A stretch of DNA of 64,000 bases from Leptospira hartskeerlii. GTDB lineage: Bacteria > Spirochaetota > Leptospiria > Leptospirales > Leptospiraceae. This document shows positions 8,097 through 16,975 of the stretch, in pieces. Position 1 is the stretch's first letter. Each line of letters starts with the position of its first letter. Position numbers and translations under genes: made by a program. The stretch spans positions 192,646-256,645 of the forward strand of contig NZ_NPDL01000008.1 in assembly GCF_002811475.1 (NCBI RefSeq), given 5' to 3'. Under the pieces are notes generated by a model, which saw only the letters and a program-made list of their open reading frames with translations, ran no database searches and was not told the DNA's origin.

Positions 8097-10136
8097 ATGG
8101 GGAGACGTGCGCAAACAAAACTTTTCGTTTTATTTCTACTCTTAGGAATTCTCACCCAATCTGGATGGTCCGAACCCCTGCCGAACTTCGGACTAAAAGA
8201 AAAAGAAGCCAGGACATTCTTCAAACGAGGCCTCGCCTATTATAATAAGGGAGAGTTCTCTGCGGCCAGAGAAAATTTTGTCCGTTCCCTCTCTATCAAA
8301 CCTGATTTCGTTCATCCTAAGTTCTTTCTTTCGGAAGCGTATTATCTTAGCGGAGACTGGCAAGAGAGCCTTTCCGAATTGGAACAATTAGAATCTTCTA
8401 ATAAACTAGACTTGATTAGCAAGAACCGTTTAGATGCGCTTAGATATAGACTAGGTGGCGGAAATAGAAAGGATAATTTAGAATATTATAAATCAATTCT
8501 CGGAGATGATCTAAGAAGATTCCGTTTTAGAAACCCCGCCGACTTAGCAGTAGACGAAGAAGGATATCTTTACGTAGTAAGTTTCGACACGGCTAACGTG
8601 GTCAAGTTCGATGCTAACGGTTTTCCAGTGGAAAATTTCAAAGGCTCCTTCGGTAGAAATTTAGAAGGACCAGTCGGTATCAGTATCCGAAGCAAATCCA
8701 TCTTTGTTGCAGATTATGCAGGAGATAAAATTTACGAATTTGATACCAGAGGAACTTACATAAACCGTTTCGGTTCCACCGGCAAAGACCCTGGAAGTTT
8801 TCACGGGCCGGCAGGACTTTATTTTACGAAGGAAGGATTTTTGTATGTTTCCGATATGGGGAATAATCGGATCCAAAAACTTTCCAGAACGGGAGAGCCT
8901 CTCCAAGAGATAGGCGTTGGTATCTTAAAACAACCTGCAGGCATCAAGGTCAATAATCGCGGAGAAATTTTCGTAGCAGATCGAGGAAACAAAAGGATCG
9001 TCGTATTCGATCATGAAGGAAATTTTTTAAAAGAGATCAACAATCCTTCTTTCAAAAGGCCCAGAAATCTTTCCATCAAAGACAATAAGATAGTAGTCGC
9101 GGACGAAACTGCAGGACTTTTCATCTACGATTCCGTTTCTAAAACTTGGTCAGGCTTTGATAACTTTAAAGATTCTAAAAATAAAGTCCGAAATTTCGAC
9201 CAAGCGTTTTCTGTTGCTTTTGATTATACGGGCTCCATGTTTGTTGCAGATTTTAATAGACATAGAATAGAATCTTTTTCTCCCAAAGGACAACTTTCCT
9301 CCAACTTAGATTTGATTGTTGAAAGAACTATCAGTTCCGATTATCCTGATATCTCTTTAGTTCTTCATGCGAAAGATAGACATGGAGTTCCGGTGAAGGC
9401 AATCCCTCGGGATTCTTTCCGCATCTATGAGATGGACAATCTTTCCCCTTTGATCGGCTTGACCGATATGAAAAAATACAATAATAGAGTAAGTGTTTCC
9501 ATCGTTGCCGAAAATTCCCAGATCGTATCCGATTCTTATGCAACAATCGAGAAGGCGATCCGTCCGTTTTTGTCGGAGATCCGGGTAGAGGATAAAGTTC
9601 AACTTCTTCGCTCTGGAAGAGATACACAAACCGCCTATCCTTTCGGAAAAAGTATGTATGATATTCTGAAGGCGTTACGCTCCTTTGTTCCGGAAGAAGA
9701 ATCTCAAATTGGAAAATCACTCCAAAAAGGTATTACGGATTTATTAGATAGTTTAGGCCCTAGAGCAATCGTTGCGATCGTTTCCGGAAAAGATTCTAAA
9801 GCTGCATTCACGCAATTTTCTCCCACTAAGATCATTCGTTTCGCGGTATCCCACGATATTCCGATTTATTTCCTATGTCTGGGAGAAAGCGGAGAATCCG
9901 TTTCTGTGTATAAAGAAATCGCGGAAAAAACAGGAGGGAAATTTTTAACAATTCCTTCCGGTGGAACGGAGAAGAACCTGAGAAGCTGGATAGATTCCAA
10001 GAAAGACAGAAGGTATCTTCTTTCCTTCAAAAGTAGGATCAATCCTAATGGAATGGACGTCTATGTCCCAGTAGTCGTAGAAGCTATTTTCAGAAATTCT
10101 AATGGAAAAGCGGAGACCGGATTTTTTACGCCATGA
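8097..10136 (+). CDS. TPR-NHL beta-propeller-VWA-like exported protein
   Basis: A protein of 679 residues. A signal peptide (residues 1-25) is followed by TPR units at about 40-115, a six-bladed NHL/SMP-type propeller at about 140-420 (repeats such as GPVGISI..SIFVADYAGDKIYEFD and FLYVSDMGNNRIQKLS), and a von Willebrand A-like domain at about 470-670. The usual MIDAS motif DxSxS is replaced by ENSQI, so metal binding there is doubtful. The domains suggest a periplasmic or surface scaffold for protein-protein contacts. Ribosome binding site AGAGAGGA. Coupled to the following TPR gene by an ATGA overlap. Confidence 0.8.
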   Translation: MGRRAQTKLFVLFLLLGILTQSGWSEPLPNFGLKEKEARTFFKRGLAYYNKGEFSAARENFVRSLSIKPDFVHPKFFLSEAYYLSGDWQESLSELEQLESSNKLDLISKNRLDALRYRLGGGNRKDNLEYYKSILGDDLRRFRFRNPADLAVDEEGYLYVVSFDTANVVKFDANGFPVENFKGSFGRNLEGPVGISIRSKSIFVADYAGDKIYEFDTRGTYINRFGSTGKDPGSFHGPAGLYFTKEGFLYVSDMGNNRIQKLSRTGEPLQEIGVGILKQPAGIKVNNRGEIFVADRGNKRIVVFDHEGNFLKEINNPSFKRPRNLSIKDNKIVVADETAGLFIYDSVSKTWSGFDNFKDSKNKVRNFDQAFSVAFDYTGSMFVADFNRHRIESFSPKGQLSSNLDLIVERTISSDYPDISLVLHAKDRHGVPVKAIPRDSFRIYEMDNLSPLIGLTDMKKYNNRVSVSIVAENSQIVSDSYATIEKAIRPFLSEIRVEDKVQLLRSGRDTQTAYPFGKSMYDILKALRSFVPEEESQIGKSLQKGITDLLDSLGPRAIVAIVSGKDSKAAFTQFSPTKIIRFAVSHDIPIYFLCLGESGESVSVYKEIAEKTGGKFLTIPSGGTEKNLRSWIDSKKDRRYLLSFKSRINPNGMDVYVPVVVEAIFRNSNGKAETGFFTP

Positions 10137-12151
10137 TCGGTTCCAAAATCTCAAATACACATCTGAACTTAAAATTTCTTTTCAGGAATTTCGCGGTTCT
10201 TTTTGTTTTATCTTTTTCATTCTCCCTTTATTCCAAACAAACTATTGATTGGATAAAAGAAGGAGAAGGTGCATTAGCTTCCAGAAATTATCCTGCCGCT
10301 TATGATTCCTTCAGAGAAGCGGTAAACTTAAACCCACTTTCTGTTCGTTCCAGATTGGGACTCGCAGAGGCTGCACTAAAACTTCATAAAGAAAAAGAAG
10401 CATTACAATCTTTAGATAAGGTCCTCGAGTTAGAACCTAAAAACAAAAAAGCAGTCCGAGAAAAAGCGATCACACTAGCTAAATTGGGACGATATGAAGA
10501 AGCATTTTTAATCCTAAAACCGTTCCTGGAAGAAGATAGATACGACTCCGATCTATTTCCGATCTATATTGAAGTGCAACTCGCCTCCGGAAAAACCCAA
10601 AAAGCAAGTTTTGAGTTTCATTCTGCATACTCTAGGATCCCTAAAAGTAAAGAAGTAAAAACCTTAGAAGCAAAAGTAGAAGCATTCGATGGTAACTTTA
10701 CAAAAGCTGCATATCTCAGAAATCAATTAGAAGCTGAAGCTTCCGATGATCCGGCGGTGTTTTTAGAGTCAGGAAAGTTCTTATTGATCTGGGCCGAAAA
10801 ATCTCAAGGAAGCAAGCGAGATTCTAAAATTGCAGAAGCAGCCGAAAAATTCGAGAGGTCCGTTTCCTTACACCCAAACGAGGAAGAAGCACTTAAATTA
10901 TTAGCAAAGACCAGGATCTATTTCGGAAGATACCAAGAAGCGGAAGAATATCTAAACCGCTTATTAGGTTTATTCCCGAATTCCACAGAGTATTTATATT
11001 TGCGTTCTTATTCTAGACTGAAGAAAGATCCTACCTCTAAAGACGCTAAAACCGATCTGGAAAAATTGATCTCCTTAGATGATTTGGATCCTATCGCAAG
11101 AAATCGGTCGGAATTGTATGCATTGGAAAATTTACCGGAGGGAAATTCACTTAGAAGGACCTTAGGAGAATATAGACTTCAAAGATACAGAGCGAATAAA
11201 AATGCATTCTTATATGATTTAGCTTGGTATCACTTGATACGAGCTAAGGAACTTCTCCCCAATCGTCCCGAAATTTTAGTATTAACATTAGAAGAATACA
11301 AAAGAAGAGGACTCTTCCCAAGTTACTTCAACCTTCTACTGCTTTTAAGAGATAAATTTCCGGATAATAAAAAATACGGATATTCCGTGGAGAATAACTT
11401 GGAAGGTTTTAAAACTTCTTTAAGTTATAGAGAAGGCTTGGTTAAGATCGGAGAATTCGGGATCCAAGAAGATTACGGCAGAACTCCTCCCGAAGTCCTC
11501 GTCTTTGATCCGGATGGAGAAGATTTTTTAGCAAAACATACGGACCTTCCCGCATTGGCAGGCAAAGTTCTTCGCCATTTTTTAAATTCCGATCCAAGAA
11601 TCCGCAATATCGATCTGGATAATATTAGAAAATCTGAAAGTTTAGAATCGGAGCCTTATTCCGGAGCCATTCATAAAACTGAAAAAAACTATTCTTCGAT
11701 AAAGAACTCCAGAGGCGAAAACGCTCGTTTCGTTGTGAGCGGAAAAATTTCCTTCCAAGACGATAACTTACGTATTGAATGGAGTCTTAGAGATCATAAA
11801 GAAGAGAAAATTTTAGGCAAATTTAGGATCTATGCAAAAGGTAGAGATGCTTTAGCAGAAGCTACTCTAAGAGCAAGAGATAAGATCCTCGCCTTAATTC
11901 CTGCCAGCGGAAAAGTGCATCGAGTAAAAGAAGATTCGCTAATCGTAAACGCAGGGATCATAGACGGACTCAAAAAAGGAACGACTGTTTACTTCTTCAA
12001 TTCGGCAACTCTACTCGGTGAGGGAACTGTAACCGAAGCGGATCTTTACACCGCCAAAGTGGTTCCTAAAAACCAGGATGCTGTTTTAAGAAATATCGCA
12101 GTAGGAAATAAAGCTTACTGGAAAAAGACGGAAAACCCTGCTTCCAATTAA
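10133..12151 (+). CDS. Exported TPR protein with C-terminal FlgT-like beta domain
   Basis: A protein of 672 residues whose ATG overlaps the previous stop as ATGA. A signal peptide (hydrophobic 21-37, cleavage near LYSKQ) is followed by many TPR motifs from about residue 45 to 420 (for example DSFREAVNLNPLSV and EAEEYLNRLLGLFPNS). Near 430-560 is a region that may resemble periplasmic CsgG/TolB-like modules, and at about 590-665 a compact beta domain with GKVHRVKEDSLIVNAG..DGLKKGT, like the FlgT C-terminal fold. Coupling with the NHL-VWA gene implies that both act together in the envelope. The specific role is unknown. Confidence 0.8.
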   Translation: MIGSKISNTHLNLKFLFRNFAVLFVLSFSFSLYSKQTIDWIKEGEGALASRNYPAAYDSFREAVNLNPLSVRSRLGLAEAALKLHKEKEALQSLDKVLELEPKNKKAVREKAITLAKLGRYEEAFLILKPFLEEDRYDSDLFPIYIEVQLASGKTQKASFEFHSAYSRIPKSKEVKTLEAKVEAFDGNFTKAAYLRNQLEAEASDDPAVFLESGKFLLIWAEKSQGSKRDSKIAEAAEKFERSVSLHPNEEEALKLLAKTRIYFGRYQEAEEYLNRLLGLFPNSTEYLYLRSYSRLKKDPTSKDAKTDLEKLISLDDLDPIARNRSELYALENLPEGNSLRRTLGEYRLQRYRANKNAFLYDLAWYHLIRAKELLPNRPEILVLTLEEYKRRGLFPSYFNLLLLLRDKFPDNKKYGYSVENNLEGFKTSLSYREGLVKIGEFGIQEDYGRTPPEVLVFDPDGEDFLAKHTDLPALAGKVLRHFLNSDPRIRNIDLDNIRKSESLESEPYSGAIHKTEKNYSSIKNSRGENARFVVSGKISFQDDNLRIEWSLRDHKEEKILGKFRIYAKGRDALAEATLRARDKILALIPASGKVHRVKEDSLIVNAGIIDGLKKGTTVYFFNSATLLGEGTVTEADLYTAKVVPKNQDAVLRNIAVGNKAYWKKTENPASN

Positions 12152-12186
12152 ATATATTCTGATTTTTTAATATTTTAGGAAATCCT

Positions 12187-12363
12187 GTGATATTCATTTG
12201 TCGTTCTGAATTCGATTGTAAGGTCTCTGAATTATTCGGATTCCATGCCGGACCAGACGGATTTGCAGGAAAGCTAAACCTTACTCTACAAGGAGGCGGG
12301 CAAAAAAATCACTTGCTTATTAATAACGATTTATCATTATTGAAAAAATGGAATTTTCAGTGA
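12187..12363 (+). CDS. Possible small protein (58 residues), low confidence
   Basis: A GTG at 12187 is preceded by TTTTAGGA with six-base spacing, and the frame runs 58 codons to TGA at 12361. The product is a mixed polar peptide (GFHAGPDGFAGKLNLTLQGG in the middle, then NHLLINND). No signal peptide or known domain. It overlaps the next start at 12348 by 16 bases and contains the Fur-like inverted repeat, so either the repeat or this gene could be a coincidence. Start signal is good; length is short enough for chance. Confidence 0.35.
   Translation: MIFICRSEFDCKVSELFGFHAGPDGFAGKLNLTLQGGGQKNHLLINNDLSLLKKWNFQ
12322..12341. promoter_or_regulatory. Fur-family-like inverted repeat (candidate operator)
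   Basis: AATAACGAT-TT-ATCATTATT is an AT-rich inverted repeat with eight of nine positions matched between arms. The arms match the classical Fur half-site (ATAATGAT/ATCATTAT) except for one base, but the spacer is two bases instead of one, so Zur or another Fur paralogue is equally possible. It lies just before a His/Cys-containing small protein and a TonB-dependent receptor. It is only six bases before the annotated ATG, so the promoter must overlap or precede it. Confidence 0.5.
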
Positions 12364-12677
12364 GAGGACAGAGAAAAGGACTTAGGTCCTTCTTTGCGTT
12401 GTTCGCGTTTTGCGGCGGACTTCTGCTTACAAGCGTACACTCTCACTCGGATATATCCGAAAAGGGGATATTTTCCAAACATTCCCCGAAAATTTCCTTG
12501 GAATCCTGTTTCGTTTGTATTCACACTCAAATCAATTCCGGAGCGAACCTTGCCCAAAGCCCGAGATCAGAACAACCCGTTCTGGAATATAATGAATTTA
12601 TAATTTTCGATTTAATTCCTGTTCAAATTTCCCAATCAGGGATCTTGAGAGGACGCGCCCCTCCTTATTTTTCCTAA
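12348..12677 (+). CDS. Small membrane/exported His- and Cys-containing protein
   Basis: A protein of 109 residues. A basic N-terminus and a hydrophobic segment (about 15-30, FFALFAFCGGLLL) look like a signal or anchor. After it come VHSHSD and a CFVCIHTQ motif, and the protein ends with RGRAPPYFS, which recalls DUF2946-type small proteins found next to metal-uptake receptors. That resemblance is from memory of the pattern and is tentative. No good ribosome binding site stands before ATG 12348; GTG 12360 or a later codon could be the true start. Position suggests an accessory role in metal uptake. Confidence 0.55.
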   Translation: MEFSVRGQRKGLRSFFALFAFCGGLLLTSVHSHSDISEKGIFSKHSPKISLESCFVCIHTQINSGANLAQSPRSEQPVLEYNEFIIFDLIPVQISQSGILRGRAPPYFS

Positions 12678-12782
12678 TTTATCTGCATCTACTGTTTTCA
12701 GCGGCTTTTGCATTCGCGATCCGCTTTGAATTATATTTTGTATATGAAGACCCGACCTCAAGAGGTCTGGAGTTTAGGAAGA

Positions 12783-15191
12783 ATGAAAAGTATTTTATAT
12801 AAATTTAATTTATTACCTGTTTTTTTAAGTTTATTTTTGCCTTTTTCGGAAGTTTTTTCCCTGGATGTGAATGTCAGAGGGATCCTCAAAGATTCGGAAG
12901 GACGTCCCATTTCAGGCGCCAAACTATTCCTGACGGAGAACAAGTTTGTATCCAGGTCGGGCAAAGATGGTAGTTTCGAATTCCAGCATGTTTCTCCGGG
13001 GAATTACACTTTAGTTGTATCTGCTCCGAACTATGAGCTGAAAACAGAACGATTCGAAATAAAGGATTTGGACAAGGTTTTAGATATCGTTTTAAAACCT
13101 TCTCTCTTAGAAGGTGTGGCTATCAATGTCACCGCTAAAACTGTGGCTTCCGATTTTTTATCCACCCCACAGCCTACTACGGTTTTAGAAGGGAGACAAC
13201 TGCAAAGGTTGAGGGGACAGAACGTTATGTCTGCTTTGGAAAACACTCCGGGAACTGCAACCTTAACTACCGGTGCAGGGACTTCTAAACCGGTGATCCG
13301 AGGTTTGACAGGCCAAAGAGTTTTGGTAATGACCGACGGAGTAAGGCAAGAAGAACAGCAGTTCGGTGATGATCATACTGTTGACTTAGACGCGTTTAAT
13401 GTGGATAAGATGGAAATTGTTAGAGGTCCTGGATCCGTTCTCTATGGCTCTGATGCATTAGGCGGTGTGATTAACGTGATCCGCTCTAAGGCACCGACCG
13501 CGAAGGATGGTGCTCCTCTTCTGGGTGGAGCAATCTCTACGAATAGTTTTTCGAACAATAAACAAGATGCAGGTGCGATCTCATTATTCGGTTATCACAA
13601 AGATACCAACTTTGGCTATAGAGTGCAAACGGATACTCGAAAGGCAGGAAGGATCACTACTCCAAACGGGACTCTTCCAAATACCGGCTTTCATGAAAGA
13701 AACGTGAATGCTTCTTTGGGAACGGATGGTTCTTGGGGAAACTTCTATGTGGATTCTTTCCAAAGATACCAAGAACAGGATTTATACGACAACCCGAATG
13801 AATCTCCCGGTGCGACTGCTTACCAAACTGTTCTTCATCAAAAGACTCATGCTCATGCTTTCTTCATTCTTCCTTTTGTGAATGTGGAATTAGATGCGGC
13901 CTATCAAAGAAACAATCGTAGAGAGATTGAAGATAAAAATAGATACATGCCTATCAAAGACACATTGCTGGACCCTTCTATCGATTCTTTCAGCAAGGCA
14001 GCTTCCGTCTATCAAGTGAATAAGTACGATTACAAGCAGGGTTTAAATCTTTCATTGGATACTACTACTGCTGATGCAAAAGTTCATCATAAAGAATGGA
14101 AAGGTTTGAAGGGCACAGTCGGCATTTCCGGAATGCAGCAGAGAAGTAATACTATAGGAACTGAACCTTTGATCCCAGGTTACGGTTTAAGCAATATAGG
14201 ATTTTTCTTATTCGAAGAATGGAAATTGGGCGACTTCAGTTTTTCCGCAGGTGCCCGAACTGACAAAAGAAGCATGGATATTAGAGCTAATGCAGATCTG
14301 GGAAATTTGGAGCAAACCCGAAATTATTCAGCAAGCACAGGAAGTCTCGGAACTGTTTGGAGATTTGCAAAAGATTTTTCTTTAGCCTTGAACGCAGGTA
14401 GAGGTTTTAGGGCCCCAACTCCTTTCGAATTATTCGCGAATGGTGTTCATGAAGGAAGTGGTAGATTCGAGATCGGTAAAGATAGTTTAAGACCGGAAAC
14501 TTCTTTGAATTATGATGCTTCTGTCCGTTTTGCTAATGATAAGTTTCAAGCTGAGTTGAGTGTTTTTAGGAACAAGATAGATAATTATATTTATTCTGTA
14601 AGTGCAGGTGCTATCGATCCTGATTCTGGCCTTCCCGTTTATAGATACAGACAAGATGCTGCGAAGTTAGAAGGTGGAGAATTCAGCTTTCAAGCTCAGG
14701 CAGCTTCCTGGCTTGTGCTAACCGGTGGTATCGATATTCTAAGAGCCATCATTCAAAAAAATGTTCCGCCAGAAATTCTTCTAAATCCCGGAGGAACAGA
14801 TCCTAATTCAGTATATTCTGATATTAAAAATAAGTATCTTCCTAGGATGACCCCCAATCGAGCCCGCTTAGGTCTTAGATTCACTACGAATAAACTTTTC
14901 GGGATTTCAAAACCTTATATTTCCATGAACGGCACTTTTGTTCAATCCCAGTATAAGGTAGATAAATTAGAAACTCCAACCCAAGGTTATAATTTATACG
15001 ATCTTGGCTTCGGAGGAGAAATTCCAGGATTAACAAATGGAACTGAATCCGCGACCTTCGACGTTGCTGTTTTAAACATTTTTGATAAAGAGTATGTGAA
15101 TCATCTAAGTCGATATAAGGAGTATGCCTTGAACCCAGGGACTAATCTCACTTTCAAGACTACGATCCCATTTACTTTAATATCTGAATGA
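12783..15191 (+). CDS. TonB-dependent outer-membrane receptor (probable metal/siderophore uptake)
   Basis: Outer-membrane receptor of 802 residues. ATG 12783 is chosen because GGAG lies about nine bases upstream and a signal peptide follows (hydrophobic 10-25); earlier ATGs at 12708 and 12744 lack both. After the signal is a carboxypeptidase-regulatory-like beta domain (about 29-110). The plug follows, with VIRGLTGQRVLVMTDGVR, FGDDHTVDLD and VRGPGSVLYGSDALGGVINV (shown in pieces), then the beta-barrel ending in a short aromatic-poor strand. The GDDH segment and plug resemble zinc/haem-type receptors, but the ligand cannot be fixed. The ATGA junction couples it to the lipoprotein gene. Confidence 0.9.
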   Translation: MKSILYKFNLLPVFLSLFLPFSEVFSLDVNVRGILKDSEGRPISGAKLFLTENKFVSRSGKDGSFEFQHVSPGNYTLVVSAPNYELKTERFEIKDLDKVLDIVLKPSLLEGVAINVTAKTVASDFLSTPQPTTVLEGRQLQRLRGQNVMSALENTPGTATLTTGAGTSKPVIRGLTGQRVLVMTDGVRQEEQQFGDDHTVDLDAFNVDKMEIVRGPGSVLYGSDALGGVINVIRSKAPTAKDGAPLLGGAISTNSFSNNKQDAGAISLFGYHKDTNFGYRVQTDTRKAGRITTPNGTLPNTGFHERNVNASLGTDGSWGNFYVDSFQRYQEQDLYDNPNESPGATAYQTVLHQKTHAHAFFILPFVNVELDAAYQRNNRREIEDKNRYMPIKDTLLDPSIDSFSKAASVYQVNKYDYKQGLNLSLDTTTADAKVHHKEWKGLKGTVGISGMQQRSNTIGTEPLIPGYGLSNIGFFLFEEWKLGDFSFSAGARTDKRSMDIRANADLGNLEQTRNYSASTGSLGTVWRFAKDFSLALNAGRGFRAPTPFELFANGVHEGSGRFEIGKDSLRPETSLNYDASVRFANDKFQAELSVFRNKIDNYIYSVSAGAIDPDSGLPVYRYRQDAAKLEGGEFSFQAQAASWLVLTGGIDILRAIIQKNVPPEILLNPGGTDPNSVYSDIKNKYLPRMTPNRARLGLRFTTNKLFGISKPYISMNGTFVQSQYKVDKLETPTQGYNLYDLGFGGEIPGLTNGTESATFDVAVLNIFDKEYVNHLSRYKEYALNPGTNLTFKTTIPFTLISE

Positions 15192-15199
15192 GGAATTTT

Positions 15200-15592
15200 A
15201 TGAATTTTAGATACTTTCCACTTTATATATTTATAATATTATTATTCTCCTCCTCCTGCACTTCTGACCCTCAAACGAAAAAAGAGAAGGAAGACTATCA
15301 AAACCAGTCACTGATCTCTGCTGCATTGAATGGGAATCAAAGATCCGATTGCGTTTATTGTTCCGATACAAGAGCTTTCGAAGGAAATTGTTCCTGTTAT
15401 AAGCAGATTCCAGTTTTTTCCTGCACGGGCATTCCGTCCGGCAAAGGTAAATCGAATTCTTATAATATTTCCTGCGACGAGTTGCTGCAGTTAGGGGCTT
15501 GGACCCAGGCTTCTTCCGATTCTTTTTCCTGTAGTTATTTGACCTGCCCTCCGGAAGCGTACAGGGCAGCGTTTACCGAAGAAGGTAAATAA
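15200..15592 (+). CDS. Cys-rich lipoprotein
   Basis: Lipoprotein of 130 residues. ATG 15200 has GAGGA five bases upstream; ATG 15188 would overlap the receptor stop and is less well placed. The signal is followed by lipobox FSSSC. The mature part has about nine more cysteines in patterns such as CVYC, CSCY and CSYLTC, which suggests disulfides or metal binding. It sits last in the receptor operon and may help capture the same ligand. No family recognised. Confidence 0.7.
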   Translation: MNFRYFPLYIFIILLFSSSCTSDPQTKKEKEDYQNQSLISAALNGNQRSDCVYCSDTRAFEGNCSCYKQIPVFSCTGIPSGKGKSNSYNISCDELLQLGAWTQASSDSFSCSYLTCPPEAYRAAFTEEGK

Positions 15593-15593
15593 C

Positions 15594-16040
15594 TCAATAA
15601 ATAGGCAGTCCTGTATTATAATCGATTGTAGTCTTTTTATAAGAACTCGCGAGAAGGTCGGATGAGATCAAATAATCAGCAGACCTTCTATTATTTGCTA
15701 TTGGAATATTATAAAGCACTGCAATTCGCAAAAGAGCCTTAACGTCCGGATCATGCGGCTGAGCGGTCAATGGATCCCAGAAAAAAATGACCACATCTAT
15801 CTCTCCATCCACGATCTTTGCACCGATCTGTTGATCCCCACCGAGTGGACCGGATAAAAATCTATGAACAGGTAGATCCGTTTTGTCATGGACTATTTTT
15901 CCCGTGGTTCCCGTTGCATAGAGATGATGTTTAGAAAGTATTTCCTTATGAAGCTGCACCCATTCCACTAGATCTTCTTTTTTATTATCATGTGCAATGA
16001 GCACGATACGTTTTGTTTTTGGGACTTCGGGGCTTTGCAT
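15594..16040 (-). CDS. mgsA: Methylglyoxal synthase
   Basis: Converts dihydroxyacetone phosphate to methylglyoxal and phosphate, a bypass of lower glycolysis used under phosphate limitation. The protein has 148 residues, typical for MgsA. Visible family motifs are IALIAHD-like VLIAHDNKK at the start, LYATGTTG, LSGPLGGDQQIGA with the catalytic Asp, FFWDPLTAQPHDPDVKAL, and IPIANNRRSADYLI. Full length with no missing motif. It is convergent with the Cys-rich lipoprotein gene and divergent from the next gene, with short gaps. Confidence 0.95.
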   Translation of the reverse strand: MQSPEVPKTKRIVLIAHDNKKEDLVEWVQLHKEILSKHHLYATGTTGKIVHDKTDLPVHRFLSGPLGGDQQIGAKIVDGEIDVVIFFWDPLTAQPHDPDVKALLRIAVLYNIPIANNRRSADYLISSDLLASSYKKTTIDYNTGLPIY

Positions 16041-16133
16041 ATTTTGCTCCTAAATCAAATTCATCGGAAGGCTTTCCGAATGAAACCATTTTTATGGTTT
16101 ATCTCCCGAAGCTGTTTCCCGATCCTAGTGCTA

Positions 16134-16940
16134 ATGAAACTCGTTAAGCTTTCAAGCTTAAGATCCTTGTTCTTATTTATTCTGATCGCCTGGGCCCCCT
16201 ATCTATTTTCCCAAGAAGATCCCCATGATCGTCCCAAAAAACTGGAGATCTTGATCCCTGAATCTGCAAAAGACGGCCCTTGGAGCGAAGACCCCAACGA
16301 ATTTAAAGACATTGATTTCTTAGGAGATTTTTCGGAAGGCAATTCAAAGCAAGCTTTAGAAAGAACGGAAGAATACTTCTCCACAGCCATGGATGGTTTC
16401 AGAAAAGTTTCGGATAATATCAAATCGAAAAGGGAAAAAGAAGAAGGTAAGGTCCTAGATTCGGAAAGATTCCCTTGGCAAAGAAAGACCAGACTGGAAA
16501 ACGCAGAAAGAGTCTGGAACAGAGAACTCACCAGGGCAAGATTAGATTCAGTTAAAAATCTCTCCCTTGCGATGAAAAACCTGGACAAAATTGCAAATCC
16601 GAATATTAGAAAGTCTGAATCTTTTTTAGAATTGCAAGCCGGAGTTTATAGGGAATTTATCAAGCATCAATATGCTTTAAAGAACTTTAATCAGTCTGCG
16701 GAGTTTTTGGAAAAATATATCTCTTTAGATCCTAAGTTTAACGACGAAGCTGAGCCACATCGAATTTTATCTCATTGTTATGAAAGGCTTTATCTTTCGG
16801 CTAAGAAATCCGGCCATCCTGAAGGTATGGACTATTATAAGGATAGAAGAAAAAAACACGGGATCTTATACGCGGAAAAAGCTTACGGTAGGAATTCCTA
16901 CGAATTCAAAAAAGTTTTGGAATTGTTTGCTAGAGAATAA
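16134..16940 (+). CDS. Exported helical/TPR-like protein
   Basis: A protein of 268 residues from ATG 16134, which begins a standard signal peptide ending near LFSQED. ATG 16080 has a better ribosome binding site (GGAAGG) and would add 18 residues, so the start is uncertain. The mature part is charged and helical, with an early Glu/Lys region and two TPR-like helix pairs near 195-250 (FNQSAEFLEKYISLDPKFND). Such proteins are frequent in Leptospira; function unknown. Confidence 0.7.
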   Translation: MKLVKLSSLRSLFLFILIAWAPYLFSQEDPHDRPKKLEILIPESAKDGPWSEDPNEFKDIDFLGDFSEGNSKQALERTEEYFSTAMDGFRKVSDNIKSKREKEEGKVLDSERFPWQRKTRLENAERVWNRELTRARLDSVKNLSLAMKNLDKIANPNIRKSESFLELQAGVYREFIKHQYALKNFNQSAEFLEKYISLDPKFNDEAEPHRILSHCYERLYLSAKKSGHPEGMDYYKDRRKKHGILYAEKAYGRNSYEFKKVLELFARE

Positions 16941-16952
16941 AACGGCCCGGTT

Positions 16953-16968
16953 TGTTGGAATTCCAACA
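16953..16968. repeat. Perfect palindrome TGTTGGAATTCCAACA
   Basis: A perfect 16-bp palindrome in the 35-base gap between two convergent genes. The identical sequence occurs at 22384-22399, also between convergent genes, and inside the right end of the composite repeat at 5268-5287. No T-run follows on either strand, so a plain terminator is doubtful. Confidence 0.7.
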
Positions 16969-16975
16969 CTCTATT

